A stretch of 64,000 nt of DNA from Sipunculus nudus (GCA_026874595.1 CM049315.1:10912664-10976663), one strand, 5' to 3'. Positions 38,266 through 52,586 are shown, counted from the stretch's first letter. Notes: generated by a model from the letters alone, not told the origin. Numbers and translations: made by a program.

Positions 38266-38578
38266 ACTTCAGTCAAGTGTTTCACATGCGCAGAAAATAT
38301 ATAAAACTGACCCAGCTGAGTGTTCATCACGGTTCATCAACAAAGACACCCCCTTGTACGAATAATTGATTTTCACCCTCCCCTAGACCGAAATAAATAT
38401 ATTGACCTATCTCACAATGGTAAAGGAATACATGAACAAAACCTTTTGGTGATCCAAATTGCCTGCAATAAACAACGGATTGTACCCTTGCATGATAATA
38501 CCCTAACTCTCCACATAATGTCATCAAAATTATTCATACTCTAGGAGTAATGTTGCTGATAGAAAAAAACAATGTATG

Positions 38579-38644
<66 letters not shown>

Positions 38645-39219
38645 GTGTCCGGAGACAAATTAACCTGGTGGTTAACGGAGATAATTCCTCAGCGACCCAG
38701 CTTGTCTCTGTGAGGAAGTCACGTGCTCGCTGTGACATCATATAGTAATCTCCCTGACAGTGCCGACATATTAACTTCCGCATGAGTGGGCGGATTCTCC
38801 CTAGTTTTATTTTATGTAAACATGACATTCTGGGAATGGAATAAATTTTATTCAAATATTTACCATGTGTCCCTCCGTGATTAACTGCACACTTGATAGA
38901 AAAACAGACCCCCTCACATCCAAATGTGCCCTGTCAAGAAAACAAAAGGACAATTAGTTTATCTATATTTAGGGTTTATCCTTACTCTTATGCTCTCATT
39001 ATGGTATGTTTTCCCCGACGAAGTCTTAATTTTCTGCTTGACTCAAATAATCGGTCGATGGTGCAATTCCAATTTAGACAGCAAAATACACAGGATGTCG
39101 ATGTTATGCAATTTTAAGCAGGACATGAAAATGATACACTATAATATAATAAATGATCATAATGGGATCTGTATTATAAATTGTCATCATGCATGGCGAC
39201 ATGTTACCTTGTCTGGTTT
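37440..39219. other. Non-coding stretch with two AT microsatellites
   Basis: No supported gene. AT microsatellites lie at about 38225-38261 and 38583-38640. The open frames at 38320-38544 and 38924-39289 have no recognisable domain. Confidence 0.45.
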
Positions 39220-41036
39220 GGGCACCTTGCCACAGTATCGCGACGGTCATCCCAGCGGGACGGTCTTGTTACAGATATTGCCGACATAACGAGATAAACT
39301 TGTTACCGTCATAGTCGACATAGCGAGAACACATTGTGACCGTCATATTCGACATAGCGGGATGGTTTTGTTACCGACATAGTCGACAAAGCGAGATGTT
39401 CTTGTAACCGACAAGGTCGACAAAGCGGGATGGTCTTGTTACCGTCATGGTCGTTATTGCAGGATGGTCGTGTCACCGTCATAGTCGACACAGCGGGATG
39501 GTCTTGTTATCGTAATGGTCGTTATGGCAATTAAGATGGTGTTGTTACCGTCATGCTCGTTATAGCGAGACGATGTTGTTACCGTCACGTTCGTTATAAC
39601 GGAGTGGTCTTGTTACCGTCATATTCGACATAGCTGGATGGTTTATTACCGACATAGTCCACAGAGCGAGATGGTCTTGTAACCGACATGGTCGACAAAG
39701 CGGGATGGTCTTCTTACCGTCATTGACGTAAAAGCGGGATTGTCTTGTTACCGACATAGTCGTTATAACAGGATGGTCTTGTTACCACTATGGTCGTTAT
39801 AACAGGATGGTCTTGTTACCGTTATGGTCGTTATAGCTAGATGGTTTTGTTACTGTCATAGTCGACAGAGCGGGATGGTCTTGTTACCGACATAGTCGTT
39901 ATAACAGGATGGTCTTGTTACCACTATGGTCCTAATAACAGGATGGTCTTGTTACCACTATGATCGTTATTGCGGAATGGTCTTGTTACTGTCATGCTCG
40001 TTATAGCGAGACGAGGTTGTTTCCTTCATGTTCGTTATAACAGGGTGGTCTTGTTACCGTTATGGTCGTTATAGCTAGATGGTTTTGTTACTGTCACAGT
40101 CAACAGAGCGGGATGGTCTTGTTACCGACATAGTCGTTATAACAGGATGGTCTTGTTACCGCCATGGTCATTATTGCGAAATGGTCTTGTTACTGTCATG
40201 CTCGTTATAGCGAGACGATGTTGTTTCCGTCATGTTCGTAATAACGGGGTGGTCTTATTACCGTCATGGTCCTTATAGCTAAATGGTGTTGTTACCGTCA
40301 TAGTTGACACAAGGAGACGGTCTTGTTACCATCACGGTCGTTATAGCAAGATGTTGTTTTTACCGTCATAGTTGACACAGCGAGACAGTCTTGTTATCGT
40401 CATAGTCGTTATAGCAGAATGGTCTTGTTACCACTATTGTTATTCTTGCGAGATGAGGTTGTTACCGTCATGGTCCTTAAAGCGAGACGATGTTGTTACC
40501 GTCATGTTCGTTATAACGGGATGGTCTTGTTACCGTCACGGTCGACATAGCGGGATGGTCTTGTTACCGACATGGTCGTTAAAGTGGGATTGTCTTGTTA
40601 CCGTCACGGTCGACATAGCGGGATAGTCTTATTAGCATTATTGTCGTCAAAGCGGGATGATCTTGTTACCATCATGGTCGTTACAGCGGCATGGTCTTGT
40701 TTCCGCCAAAGTTGCAATAGCGGGATGCTCATGTTAATCGTCATTTGGACATAGCGGGATGGCTTTGTTACCGTTTTGGTCGTGATATCGAGATGGTCTT
40801 GTTACCGTCATTGTCGTTTAGCGGGATGGAGTAGTTATCGTCATAGACGACACAACGGGATGCTCTTGTTACCCTCGTGGTGGTTATAGCGTGACTGTGT
40901 TTATACTCATATGGTCGACATAGCGGGATGTTCTTGGTACCGCCATTGTCGTTATAATGGGATGGTCTTGTAACCGTCATTGTCGTTAATATGGAATGGT
41001 CTTGTAACCGTCATAGTCGACATAGCGGGATGGTAT
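39220..41036. repeat. 34-bp minisatellite, about 50 copies
   Basis: The unit is close to CTTGTTACCGTCATGGTCGT followed by TATAGCGGGATGGT. Variant types alternate (GTCGACATAGC, GTCGTTATAAC, GCTCGTTATAGCGAGACGATG). Blocks of six or seven units recur in order: the GCTAGATGGTTTTGTTACTG variant at about 39828 and 40067 (seven units apart), and the GCTCGTTATAGCGAGACGA variant at about 39984 and 40189 (six units apart). This indicates multi-unit duplication. The open frames are repeat artefacts. Confidence 0.95.
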
Positions 41037-41515
41037 GATATGCGTGATCAATTGATTGAAGGAATATTAAGAAAACGTTACTAAATGGCAAACTGATTGA
41101 CGGGAATTGTGTTTCATACCCCTAAAAATTGAAGGGAACAAAAATTTTGTTCTCCATTTCTTAACAAGTGCTGCGGACATATCCCCCGCCCCCGTGTAAC
41201 AGGATCTAATGAAACAGTACCTCTGTTTTGCCGGAACCGTTTGACTGCACCGTGAAACCCGATCACTGTCTGTAGACAAGAACATCCGGCACAACCAAGA
41301 CAGAGATTTGTGTGGGTAGTGGGGGATGTATCCGGTCTGTGAAGGCCTGAGATCTATTCTCCATTATCTGATACATAATGTTCTATTTATATCTTACTGT
41401 TTAATTTACAGTGGTTTTATTTTTATCCAGCACTGAAATATACATGATAACAAACAAGTCTTTGTTAGAACATCCCACAATAAACGCGTCTATATTCTAT
41501 ATATTACAAAGCATG

Positions 41516-41566
<51 letters not shown>

Positions 41567-42155
41567 TAGTAAGGCATATATTCAGAGGTAGCCAGATTAA
41601 TATAGTAATATTTCCAACATATACGCGAACAAAAGTTAAGTCTTTGTGTGAACAAAGATTCATTCACTCACTTCCGATATATGACCACCATGGACTGTAA
41701 GAGCAACATTTGTTCCTCTGTCATAATATATTATTGACTGTGGCTCTGTATCATTGTCAAGCAACTCCGCCAGGGCCACGCCTCGAACATTTAAGCCAAT
41801 TATAGCCTTGAGGTGTGGGAAAAGATACCAATGTGGATCCTAATTGGGTCATTCATCATACAATTCTCCTAAAATCCCCAGGAACTTGACATTTTTTTAA
41901 TGAAATTACTCGATGGGTCTATCGTAGTGCCAGAAACTTCGCCGGTTTGTCCAGCAATTGAATTTGCGCTCGGTCCATGGAAAACCCGCCCGGGAGGAAC
42001 CCGGCCAAAGTGGTGCATCCTGGGTAAAGTATTATTTGTAAATACATAATAAACAGTTTGACTTTATTTAGTCAGAAATCTGCAGGAGCAATTAGAAATT
42101 GAGAGGTGAATCATGGTATTTATGCATATACAGTCACTATGAGTGTGAAACAAGG
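41037..42155. other. Non-coding stretch
   Basis: No supported gene. An AT microsatellite lies at about 41520-41564. Confidence 0.45.
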
Positions 42156-44177
42156 GACCCATGGGTCACCGTGCTTAGCTCAATTTGACCTCGAAGGTAA
42201 AAACTATAATAATATCAAATGAGGATTAAGTCCGAGATGAAGAGGAAATATTGGACACAGTTGGTTGTAACAATGGGTTTGTTTGATGAGTAAGAAATTG
42301 TTCCAAATAGTGACCTTACCATGTGTTTCCTAATGTTGAAACTGAGGCACGTAAGCAGTTTGTGAACATAACATCTATAGTCTATACTATTATTATCATG
42401 ATCATTAGTTAGCTTTTTGATGAGCTGTTCACAGTTCATCAGTTTACACATTTGTCCAATTTTTTTTATTAATATTAAACCATTGTTTTCAATTTTATAA
42501 AAATATATACAGTTGAAATATAACTAATGTTACCATGCAGTTCACAGGTGCATGGACTTGATGTGGGGTGGGGGGGGGGGGTGGCAGTTGCATCATCTCT
42601 GTGTATACATAAAGGATATGAAACTTAATTCAAAAGGGCTTTCAGGAATAAAAGTTACTGGATATATTTAAAAATGGTCAGACCGGCAGAAAAACAAAGC
42701 TGATTACTTTATCTCGCATTCTGCTGGGGCAGGGATAATAATATATGATGTTTCAATTATATCTTAAATTTTTATTATACTAATTTTCTTTATTCAATAA
42801 ATTTAAACAGTTGCAATAAAACTAGTGTGACTCAGCTTGGGGAGGAGGAAATAGTGGGAGTCACAACACAGTGAATTTCAACAGTGCTAACAGTAAAGAA
42901 AGTTTATTCAAATTAATTAATTATTTTAACATATATATCTGAATATAAAGTTGATTTACAATTCTAAATTACATCAACATTTATCTCTAATTTGCTTAGA
43001 TAAGATCACATTGTGCACACAGATGTATATATATGTATTTAATATCTTTACCACAAAAAAAATAAATATTTAATAAATTTGCGAAACAAAAATATCTGGA
43101 AATAACTCCTAATTCAGAATTCACAATTCTAAATTGCACCCGTATTTAGCCTTAATTTGGCTCATATGTTATCCAGTTATGCATACTGATGGGTTTAATA
43201 ATATTTTTTCGCTTAAACTATTTTAAAGGAAATAAATTTCTTTTAACATGCTGCATTAGCACGACATTTATTACTCCTTAAATTACTTTTTCAAGAAAAG
43301 TTGTGTACATTGGAGGGGAAAACGCTTCGCAGCTAATAAAATACAGTATTTCAGTCACAATTATTGCAATACACCTGCAGGGGGTGGGGGATGGGTGTGT
43401 GTGGCGGGGGGGGGGGGGGGTGTTGAGGTGAAATGAGATAACTGTACACCTGTGACCGTAGGTTGTCTCCCCCAGTGATGCATTACAAATCATGTGCCCT
43501 GGCATAGCTGACCTCCAGTGACCAGAAGTGGTCTGTCTGCAACTTGACAATGCAAATGAATACAATACAGCCTGCCCCCCAAATTCAATAACTAGCTTAA
43601 TTTTTTAAAACTTTTATTTTCATATTTTAGAATTTAACAGATGAAATCTTTATGTGTACGTGCTGTAAAAATTAAATCAAATGTACTTTCAGGATAAATG
43701 TGCCATGGTCAAAGTTGTGCAAAATTTAAATTACTGATTTTATATTTATGCTAATAACTTACAAGATTGTGATCTAATTTCGGGTATATTATTGAAATTT
43801 GATTAAATAATGTTATGTCCTAGGAAAAAGGTCTCTAACTTTAACATTCAACTTGTTAAGTGTGTAAATATCTTTCCTAATTATTGGCATGTTCATAGTA
43901 CATAGATAGGAGAATATTTATAGTTAATATGAAGTAAAACAGATTGTGGTTTTGATATTAGGGAGTCCTGTTAAGCAATAACGGGTGTTTAATGGAAAAT
44001 CGAGTTTTTTCCTTAATTTCTCGAAAGACCGTAGTCGTAGTGACCCAGTTTTCGGTTTGGTAGGAGATTTTCTGGGACATCTTCGTGCGTCTAACGTTTT
44101 GAAAACGTGCCAGTCTAACGGACGAACGGACTGACAATAACTATAAGTCAGATGACTTATAGCCAGCTGAGATAAAA
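42156..44177 (+). repeat. ~2-kb interspersed repeat family B, full copy 2
   Basis: Collinear with 26384-28387 from the GACCCATGGGTC palindrome to the terminal CAGCTGAG block. It carries G runs at about 42566-42582 and 43405-43420 at matching positions. The copies have diverged by many substitutions and small indels, so they are old. No open frame is shared. Confidence 0.75.
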
Positions 44178-45555
44178 ATATGCTAGACACGACAAGGGCT
44201 CTTATGATAAAAACTGATATGTAGGTCAGGTTTTGTATCAGGGAAAACACACTTATACGATGCTCTTAACTCTGGTGCGTCATGATTACTGCTATAAAAG
44301 ATGATATGTCTTGCCGCTGACGATGATAATACAAGGTTAATACATCACATAAATTGTAGGGCAGACCCACTTCAAGCCTTCCTCGAGAAGGTGCGTCATG
44401 CGGTGACACAGGGCATGGAAAAAAGTCCTCACTGGAAATGATATGATTGTTTGCTTCATCTTGTCCTTGGATTCAGTTAATTGAATATTCATGTTTCCTT
44501 TATGTCCTACTAACGAGATAAGAAAGTTCATGAGAGTAACATATATATCCTGTCATATTAAAGTTGTTATCCGCGTTTGAGGACAAGTAATCTAAACAGT
44601 AAACCAATATCAGTTCTCACTGACGATAACTCAGCCGCCATGGCTGGTGAACCGCTCAGCATAGTGTTCCATTATATTTTTTGTTCAAAGGCTAAATACA
44701 GGAAAGAGGGTCATACTCTAAGCCCGAAGCTTCGTCAAACAGCCTTATAATGCTCCATTATAAAAAGTTGTAGTGTGTGTAGGCGTATTAGGTGGTCTCT
44801 GTAATCTGGTTACCGCTACGTCACTTGTGCATTTTTAACCTCAGCAACAAGGACACAGATATCACTTATCCAGCACTCGAAGAGAGCACACCTCTGCCAA
44901 CACTTGATTGTATCTAGAACACCAATCTCATTTTAATTAACTATTCCTAACCTGATCAAACCTTTCGTGAAGCATATGTGCCATTGTATGGGGAATGGAA
45001 TAACTAGGAATTGAAACAAGACCAAGGATATTATTAGGATGCCCTTTCAGGACATATGATTTTTTTTTATACATAAACGTACCCTAGACTACCGATGCCG
45101 GCAACCATTGTAAAAAAAATCCGGCAAATAAACATGATTTCGAAACCTATCATTTCCCCATGATACAATAAATGTGCGCCCCAACTAATGCTGCCATGTT
45201 CCTACACCAGGCGTGGCTGCATATTCATTTTAAATGTGACATCTCTCCATTGTTTCTTGACTATCTAGTTAAGCCTTTTACCGGTCAAACATAACATATA
45301 TGTTATACTTTTAACATGGGTTATCTTGCATTGACGCCATGTTAATTAATAACAAACTGGTTTCATTTCAGTCACAGGCCTATTTCGCGACTCGTGCTCG
45401 TATGACGGTTATTGTATCCCAAGACAAAGTCGGGATAATATGGTTTAATGACAGAAGCGCCGCCGCCGAGATTTCGATTTGGCGCGATAACTCAAATAAT
45501 ATTTTACGGATCTTTACCAAACTTGACAAAGAGGACGAGGCCAATTTAAAATGAG
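44178..45555. other. Non-coding stretch
   Basis: No supported gene or clear repeat. The 71-codon open frame at 45339-45554 runs into the following repeat array and has no family resemblance. Confidence 0.4.
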
Positions 45556-46700
45556 GTCATGATATTTACAAGGAGTGACCTTGACCGTTAATAGGTTCAT
45601 TTTGGGGGGAAAATCACACAAATGGTTAAATATCTCAAGAAATCTTGCATGGATTGATCCAAAAATTAAACTGACCGAAGATTTTAAATAGTGTTGTCAT
45701 GTACCGGAAATTGGTGGCGCCACCTGTTATCCTTTTCTTGTTTTCGAGCCGTTTAATGCCCTCATTATTGCCACTTAACAATTCTCTGAGCATTATAAGT
45801 AAAAAATTCATGGACAGATTTCTTTCATATTATGTATATACATAGACATGGGTTATGGAATGATGTATATTTAAATTGGGGTCATGACTTTTCCCATGAG
45901 AGTGGCCTTGACCTTGAGTATTGCCATATATGGTGAAAATCACACAAAATCATGAATATCTCAATAAGGAATGCATGGATTGGTCCAAAAATCAAATTTA
46001 CCGAAGATCTTGGATAGCATTGACTTCTGCGGAAGACAGGTGGCGCCACCTTCTGTCCTTTTCTTTTTTTTCGGGCCTTTTAATACCCTATCATTGCCAC
46101 TTGACAGTACTCTGAGCATTATAAGTCTAAAACTACAAAACAAATTAGGCTGAAATTGTGCATGTCCATTGATCTTGGATACCTCCATCTTGTTTTCAAG
46201 ACTAGTGATACTATCTACCATCGTTATTGTGTGGCGTCTATCCGTACATGTGCTTTGGGTGAAAATTACTCATATCTCTGGAGTGGTTCAAGGTATAGGT
46301 CCGAAATTTGGCACAGCTATCCGTCATGGAAATTTTTCTCATAAACCACACAGGTGGCGCCACCTACCAACTGTTTTAGTAGAATAAATTGATGCCCTTT
46401 TGTGAGGAGTAATTTGCCATGTTGGCCTGAAAATGTGCCTATCTATAGATCTTGGACTCCTCCATCTTGTTCTTAAGACTGGTGGCGCCATCTGCAATTA
46501 TTTTGGCGTGGCGTCCTTCTGTACATGTGCTTTGGGTGAAAATTTCTCATATTCCTGAATTGGTTCAAGGTATTGGTCTTAAATTTGGCATGTCCATCCA
46601 TCTTGGAAAGTTTTCTCGTGAAACAGACAGGTGGCGCTATCTACCTTCCCGTTTCCGTAAAATAAATTAATGCTCTTTTCTCATGAGAGATTCAACAAAT
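45556..46700. repeat. Tandem repeats carrying GGTGGCGCCACC
   Basis: Two ~310-bp units (about 45600-45830 and 45930-46130) share GTGAAAATCACACAAA, TGCATGGATTG(A/G)TCCAAAAAT, the palindrome GGTGGCGCCACCT, a TTGCCACTT block and CTCTGAGCATTATAAGT. Two further units (about 46220-46400 and 46505-46680) share GTACATGTGCTTTGGGTGAA, GGTTCAAGGTAT and an ACAGGTGGCGC(C/T)A block. The GGTGGCGCCACC or GGTGGCGCCATC word appears near 45714, 46041, 46352 and 46482. Confidence 0.75.
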
Positions 46701-49500
46701 TGGCCCCCATATTTGGTGAAAAATATTGTTTCTCAAGTTGAAAGATTGAGAAACCATAGTCGCTTGCCAGGTGTCAGTATATGTTGCTGAAGATGGGGGG
46801 CCGATTCTTAAAAAAAAGGGGGAGGGGGCATTAATTGTCTGGGGATACTATGGCACCTGCGGTGTCAAGAAATATCTAGTTTCTACCTGCTTTTTAGTCG
46901 AAGGTTCCATGATGAATATGGTTCAGGCGAGATTTTGATTAAACGCATAGAAAGTTGATCAAGATCATAGTTATTAATTGACCTTGACCAAATTGTTCCG
47001 CTCTCGAACCTAATATCCTTACATAGGCACTAGGTCTGTAGGTATGTCTGTTTAAAAGATAAGTGTCTGTGCCATACAGAGTAAACCTGAACAGTTCAAC
47101 TATCTGACCCGCGGGGAGGGGACTTGTCCCCGTGTCCAGAAACTGCTCACGTCCCTAAATACAAGTAGTATACAGTAAAAAATACGATGGTAGGTGCCTG
47201 CCAGTACACGTTTGTACTGCCCTTATACAGGTAGATTTTTTGAGGTCAAACATGCATTGGCGTTAGGACCTAATAAATCATGACTAATGTTCTAATGGTT
47301 AAAACTTTTTGTGACTATTTTTGTGTTGGTAAATGATTCCATTAACTAGTCGTAACCTGAACCAACATCTGCAGAGTTTCTTTCCGGTTTGGGACTGCGT
47401 AGCAGAGCGGTAGCACATGCGTCATTTCATTTATATCTTTATGTTACCCGGTAACTACCCCACCTGCTGATCATTGGTGTATAATCAACCCCATTTCTTT
47501 GTCATAATATTCTTGGAATCCCCAAAATTCGCACTCGGTTATGAATGGTTGTGAATTTATGAAACACAGCTGTAGTGTACCGCCTTCCCATTACACCTGC
47601 AGAGAGCTCACCCTGCATGGGTAAGGACCGCCCGTAACAAATCTCACAAAAGATCTTTCTTCGCAATTACAGTCCAAAGGATTTACCAAATCGAATTGGT
47701 TAATTTTCGATATGCCGCTTTTTTAAAACTCCCCGTGTAATTTTAGGCTATTTCTTATCACTTAACTTAAATTAATGTCCAATCGCTCCCCAAATGTCTG
47801 TAAAATTGTAAATATTATAAATTGTTTTACACTGCAAGTAAATTATCAATGTGTGTACGCAAGAGTTTCGAAATATTTCCATCAAAGTTAAAAAAAAGTG
47901 CGCCTTCTGTCTATTCTAACCGATTGTGGACGCACACTTTGATTACCACACTGCGTGATGTCATCTCAAGTAGGGCTTCTTTACAAACATATACTTTCAG
48001 TTGTAGTTGTGGCAGAGAGCTACATCAAATTATTTGTGTATGTTGGCTGGGGTTATGGGGAAGAATTAACATACAAAGAACATTGGCTTTAGCTGAATAA
48101 AGCCAAACTTAATTATTTCACTTCCTAATGTCCATAAGCGTCCGTGAGTATCCATGAACATCCTTACATATATAATGAACTTGAAAAGTTCAGCTATCTG
48201 AACCCACGGAAAAGAGTTGCATCTCTATCCGTGTCGAGAAGCGTCTCACGTCCTAAAATACGGCCAGTGTACTATAACACACTACCTTAGGAGGCCGATA
48301 TCACACTTCTGCAAAACCCTAAACCCTTCCCCCTATATCTAGCGATTTAACTGGTAATGTCAAAAATATTTCTGCTGGAAAATTCGGTAGTTGTGATGAT
48401 GGAAACGATAAAATATATATCTTCATATCTTTTATTACGACAAGAGTAAATTTAATGACAAAACCAGAAGTGACCAAAATAGCCGGGATAATCTTGTGAT
48501 GAACAGGTATGCGCGCATGCGCAGGCCGGCGAGATTCATCTTTACCTATACGGCTTTTTCTCCCGATAAAAATAAAATCAGCCGGGTAAAATAAAATAAG
48601 TAGATGGCAGCCCGGCTTTACAAGTGACAGAATTCGAGGCAAAACATTTATTCAAGCAAGCTTGTCTTTTTATATTTTATCGCACTATAAGTGATTACAC
48701 ACATAACACCTCAGTGTGTTCAGTGACTTAACATTGAGTATCAACTGAGACGCATACCATTAAATATATGAAACCTCCGGCATATCAATCAGCCAATGTG
48801 AGCCAAAACATGCCTGTTATGCCTGCTAGTATACAAGCTATACCATGGCAACTCATATTTCACATAATACATACAAGTGCACCTGTTACATTAAAATTCC
48901 TCGTAACCACGTTCACATATATATTTTTGATACGGTTTCTAGCTTCGAATTCATGTAAAGAACTATTGTTAATAAAATTTAGTGCACATTATATTTGATA
49001 ATCATAATAATTCACATAATAATGAATAATATCTGTGAATAGGTCTTTTGTATTGTGAGATCGCGATAATGGAACCCTCGCCAAACACTGAAATTTGCTA
49101 AATTTTATTCTCGCAAATATGAAGCAAACAACAGTACTTAATAGACCATTTCGGCATTACAGGCGCGCATGTGCGAAATATTGATTCATTTCCAAAGAAA
49201 AACATATGACAAAGACGCCTGATGGTAATTTATCACATATGGAACAAAATGATCTTTGCTAAATTAATTTTAGTTTCTTCGGTACAACTTTGTATACATT
49301 CATGTAGTGTTAATAATTAGAAAGCACTCACAGAGCGCATACTACCGCCCAGCATTTATCCGCATTCAGGCCGGCACACACTTTCAAAAATTCAAAGAAC
49401 AGAATATCCTTAAGGTGGAGAGATCATCCAGTGGTTCGTCAAGAACTAACCATGTATGTGCGAAATTCCCAGATCTATCGTTTCGTATATGTGTGCGTAT

Positions 49501-49554
<54 letters not shown>

Positions 49555-50999
49555 GTTTCTGATAGCCTCAGTTTGAAGTTTTTGACACATTAGACACAAT
49601 TTATGTTTCGCCTGGTAAGCAATAAATAAGACAAAAACAACGTGATATTATGTGGTGATTTATAAAATTTCACACATTCATAAATATAGTTATGCTTCCG
49701 GCTGAACCACCCGTCTTCCGTCAACGTTGGTGGAAGAAAACAGGAACACACATCTCTCTGTGCATATAACGCTTATTTCAAATATGTTATATAGAGGTGA
49801 ACATGGTGACGTCATGGTGTTTTACAATCCCCGAAACTTCAGTCTGAACATGCTGATTACGTGACTGGGTAAAAAAAAAAACGGAACCAATGGCAACCAT
49901 ACGCCCACTCGGACTTCCAAGGTCACGATATTTACTGTATGATGTATATCAAGATGAAAAGTTCAAACTTGTGTTCGATACAAAAGTTTTGTAAGCAGAT
50001 TTATAATCCGTAAATGTTAAGCGTAAAACATTAGATTAAAGGCCGTCATATAAAAGATATATCGTGAACTTCAAGAATAATCACTTATTACGTTCCAGGT
50101 ATTATAAATCAAATACGTATAGCATAGGGCTGTATAACGATACATCGCTCACGATACAATACACATATCGTCACGGTGATACCTTCTTGACAAAACAATA
50201 AACGGTGTGACACATACAGGGAATATTACAGTTTAGAGTAAGAGTATATATTCTTGTATGGCACTCAAAAACAAATATTAAAGTGCCGGACGTCGATTTT
50301 CATCGAGTTCCGGCAAAAATGGTCTTTACAGGGTCAGTCGACGATACTGTTACGACGGTTGATTCTGTATAATGCATCAATACTCAGATATATCCATAAA
50401 ACCATTGTAAAGTCTTATAATGAGTTATTAAGTATGGCTTAAAACTGAAACCCTAAGTGACAAGATCAGCCAGAAATGACTAAACAATGGCTTCGAAATA
50501 CAGACATGTTCAACGAGTGTTCAAGAAGACTCCATCACGAATTTATGAAGTTTACATACGAGTAGAAGAGTAATAATGTTCCAAACATCATATACTATTA
50601 TTTTAGTCATACAGAAACCACACTGCAATGATCGTCCGTCCTTTTGAAACGTTATCGCTGAGAAAATCTGGTAATATTGTCATCAGATTACGAGCGCGGA
50701 GTGAAAACTAAAGAATACATGTAAACCTACAAACTAAACCATGGATTCAATCTCTAGACTAAACGCCGTCAATTGCGCATGACCAGACTGTCAGTCTCAT
50801 AAAGGAGAGATACAGAAAATCAACAAACATCCAGGGAGATCTGTCCAAATATGCTGAGTAATAAGTGATATTTCACATATGTTTTTTTTTTAATAAAAAG
50901 AACATAATCACATCTTTCGGGTGGCATGGTTTATTTTAAATAACAACGTTACCGAAGGCAACGAGGGGTTGCCAAATTAAGAACCTAATTACAGCCTGA
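46701..50999. other. Non-coding stretch
   Basis: No supported gene. A (GA)n microsatellite lies at about 49503-49551, and a perfect GCGCATGCGC palindrome at 48513-48522. The open frames at 47822-48100, 48319-48642 and 48768-48998 have no recognisable domain. Confidence 0.45.
48513..48522. promoter_or_regulatory. NRF-1-type palindrome GCGCATGCGC
   Basis: A perfect match to the NRF-1 core, in a locally CpG-containing stretch within AT-rich DNA. No exon is recognised next to it, so function is uncertain. Confidence 0.25.
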
Positions 51000-51111
51000 G
51001 AGGGGCAAAACGCCACCAGAGGGGCAAAACGCCGCCAGATGGACAAAACGCCGCCAGAGGGGCAAGACCCCACCAGAGAAGCAAAACGCCGCCGAAAGGC
51101 AAAACGCCGCC
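51000..51111. repeat. 19-bp minisatellite, six copies
   Basis: The unit is GAGGGGCAAAACGCCGCCA, with variants GATGGACAAAACGCC and GAGAAGCAAAACGCC; the last units are 18 bp. It is GC-rich within AT-rich DNA and non-coding as far as can be seen. Confidence 0.9.
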
Positions 51112-51248
51112 AATTCTTTTCTCAAATCAATCCAAACCAACAGCATATTATCGATGTACGTAATCATTTTAGCATAGATTCATACTAATATTTTGCTATA
51201 TATACCAATTTAGCTGGAATGAATATAACTTCACAGTAACATTTATAC

Positions 51249-51251
<3 letters not shown>

Positions 51252-51310
<59 letters not shown>
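51252..51310. repeat. (AT)n microsatellite
   Basis: About 29 AT dinucleotides. Confidence 0.95.
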
Positions 51311-51312
<2 letters not shown>

Positions 51313-52312
51313 TTTGAATACTTCGATACCAACGTGTACACTCGTATGGAAGAAATACCAAGGTAGTAATGGTCAGCCTTATGGAAAAATTAAACACCAG
51401 CTAGAATCAGGAAATTCTTGAATAACACGCCAGGTTCCGCTCGGTATCAACTATCAAGAGGTTATGTTAGCTGTGTATAAATAGTAACTGAAGTATTTGC
51501 CACGACAAGATAATACCTTAGTCACAAATTATCTCCACTCACACAGTAGAAGGCCGTCTAAAATAATCCTCATATGAGATTTTCTGAAGGAATAATTTTG
51601 TTAATTGTCCACATGTCAGGGTGTCGCTCCAATACACGCTACTTCAACTTCTCCAAAAAGTTGAACGTTTCTATAGAAATTCATGCAGAGTTCAGAGTCA
51701 CCGATCACTTAGATTGTATGTGTAGTCATTATGTCTCTGTCTCTTGACACATGTGCAAATTAAATTATACCACCAATCGTCTTATTTCAAATTAAAACAA
51801 AATCATAATAATCATCATATCGTGCTCGTATATTCAAACAATGAAACCATTTGTTTTGTGAGCAAATCATTAAAATATATGTCATACCAGTTTTATTTTT
51901 GCATTCATCTACGACTCAGCAATCATATCAACCTATATACACAGACAGTATATACAATTTCAGAAGTTCACGCTGAAAAAAAAATGGTTATAACAGACGT
52001 TAACCACTCTTTCTTCGATACCTTGAAATAATACCGGGAGAAACATTGTCTACTGAAATTTAGTATGATTTTCACCCACCAGATGTCACTCAGTAAAGCT
52101 AAACTTTACAAAAGGCGAAATCAGGAGGTCCATGGAAAATGATAGATAAAAACGCACAAATCGTTTTTTAACCAGAAATCTTTGACAACAGGATATGTTT
52201 TACATCTAAGTCTGCCCAACAATGCAGGTAATACTTTGTTAATGAAACCTGTTAATTCTGACAAACCTAATTGGCTGCGGAGCTAATGGCTGGGGAAAAT
52301 GAAACATGGCAC
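51311..52312. other. Non-coding stretch
   Basis: No supported gene or clear repeat. Confidence 0.4.
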
Positions 52313-52467
52313 TGTTACGAACAAAAATTGTTCAGGGGAAAAACTTGGCCGATCCGGTATTCGAACACAGGTCGGTGACGCACAAGTCCGGCGTACCAAC
52401 CGCTTCGCCAGCAAAGCAGGCTTCACTCGCAAGACAGTTCGGTCCGCTTTTATGTCACCCCGTAACA
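52313..52467 (-). repeat. TRIM copy 1, LTR (3' LTR in minus orientation)
   Basis: 155 bp, TG...CA ends with 7-bp inverted TGTTACG/CGTAACA. The tRNA-like module is decayed: the B box reads GTTCGAATACC. Confidence 0.75.
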
Positions 52468-52586
52468 CATTTCCTCTTAAGAGCGTTCTGCTATCAGAAC
52501 AAGACTAATTATCCCAGGAGTCACACTTTGGTGAGCTTATTCCCTGGGCCACAAAGTTAACCGTCACGTTAGACGAGCCCCCATTT

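Noticed and set aside
38640-38855. 71-codon minus-strand frame near an AT microsatellite
   Set aside because: No domain, no splice context, not conserved with anything in the window.
39309-40980. Arg/Thr-rich proteins on both strands
   Set aside because: 34-bp minisatellite has no stops in some frames because 34 is not a multiple of three and stops are rare in the unit; this is not coding evidence.
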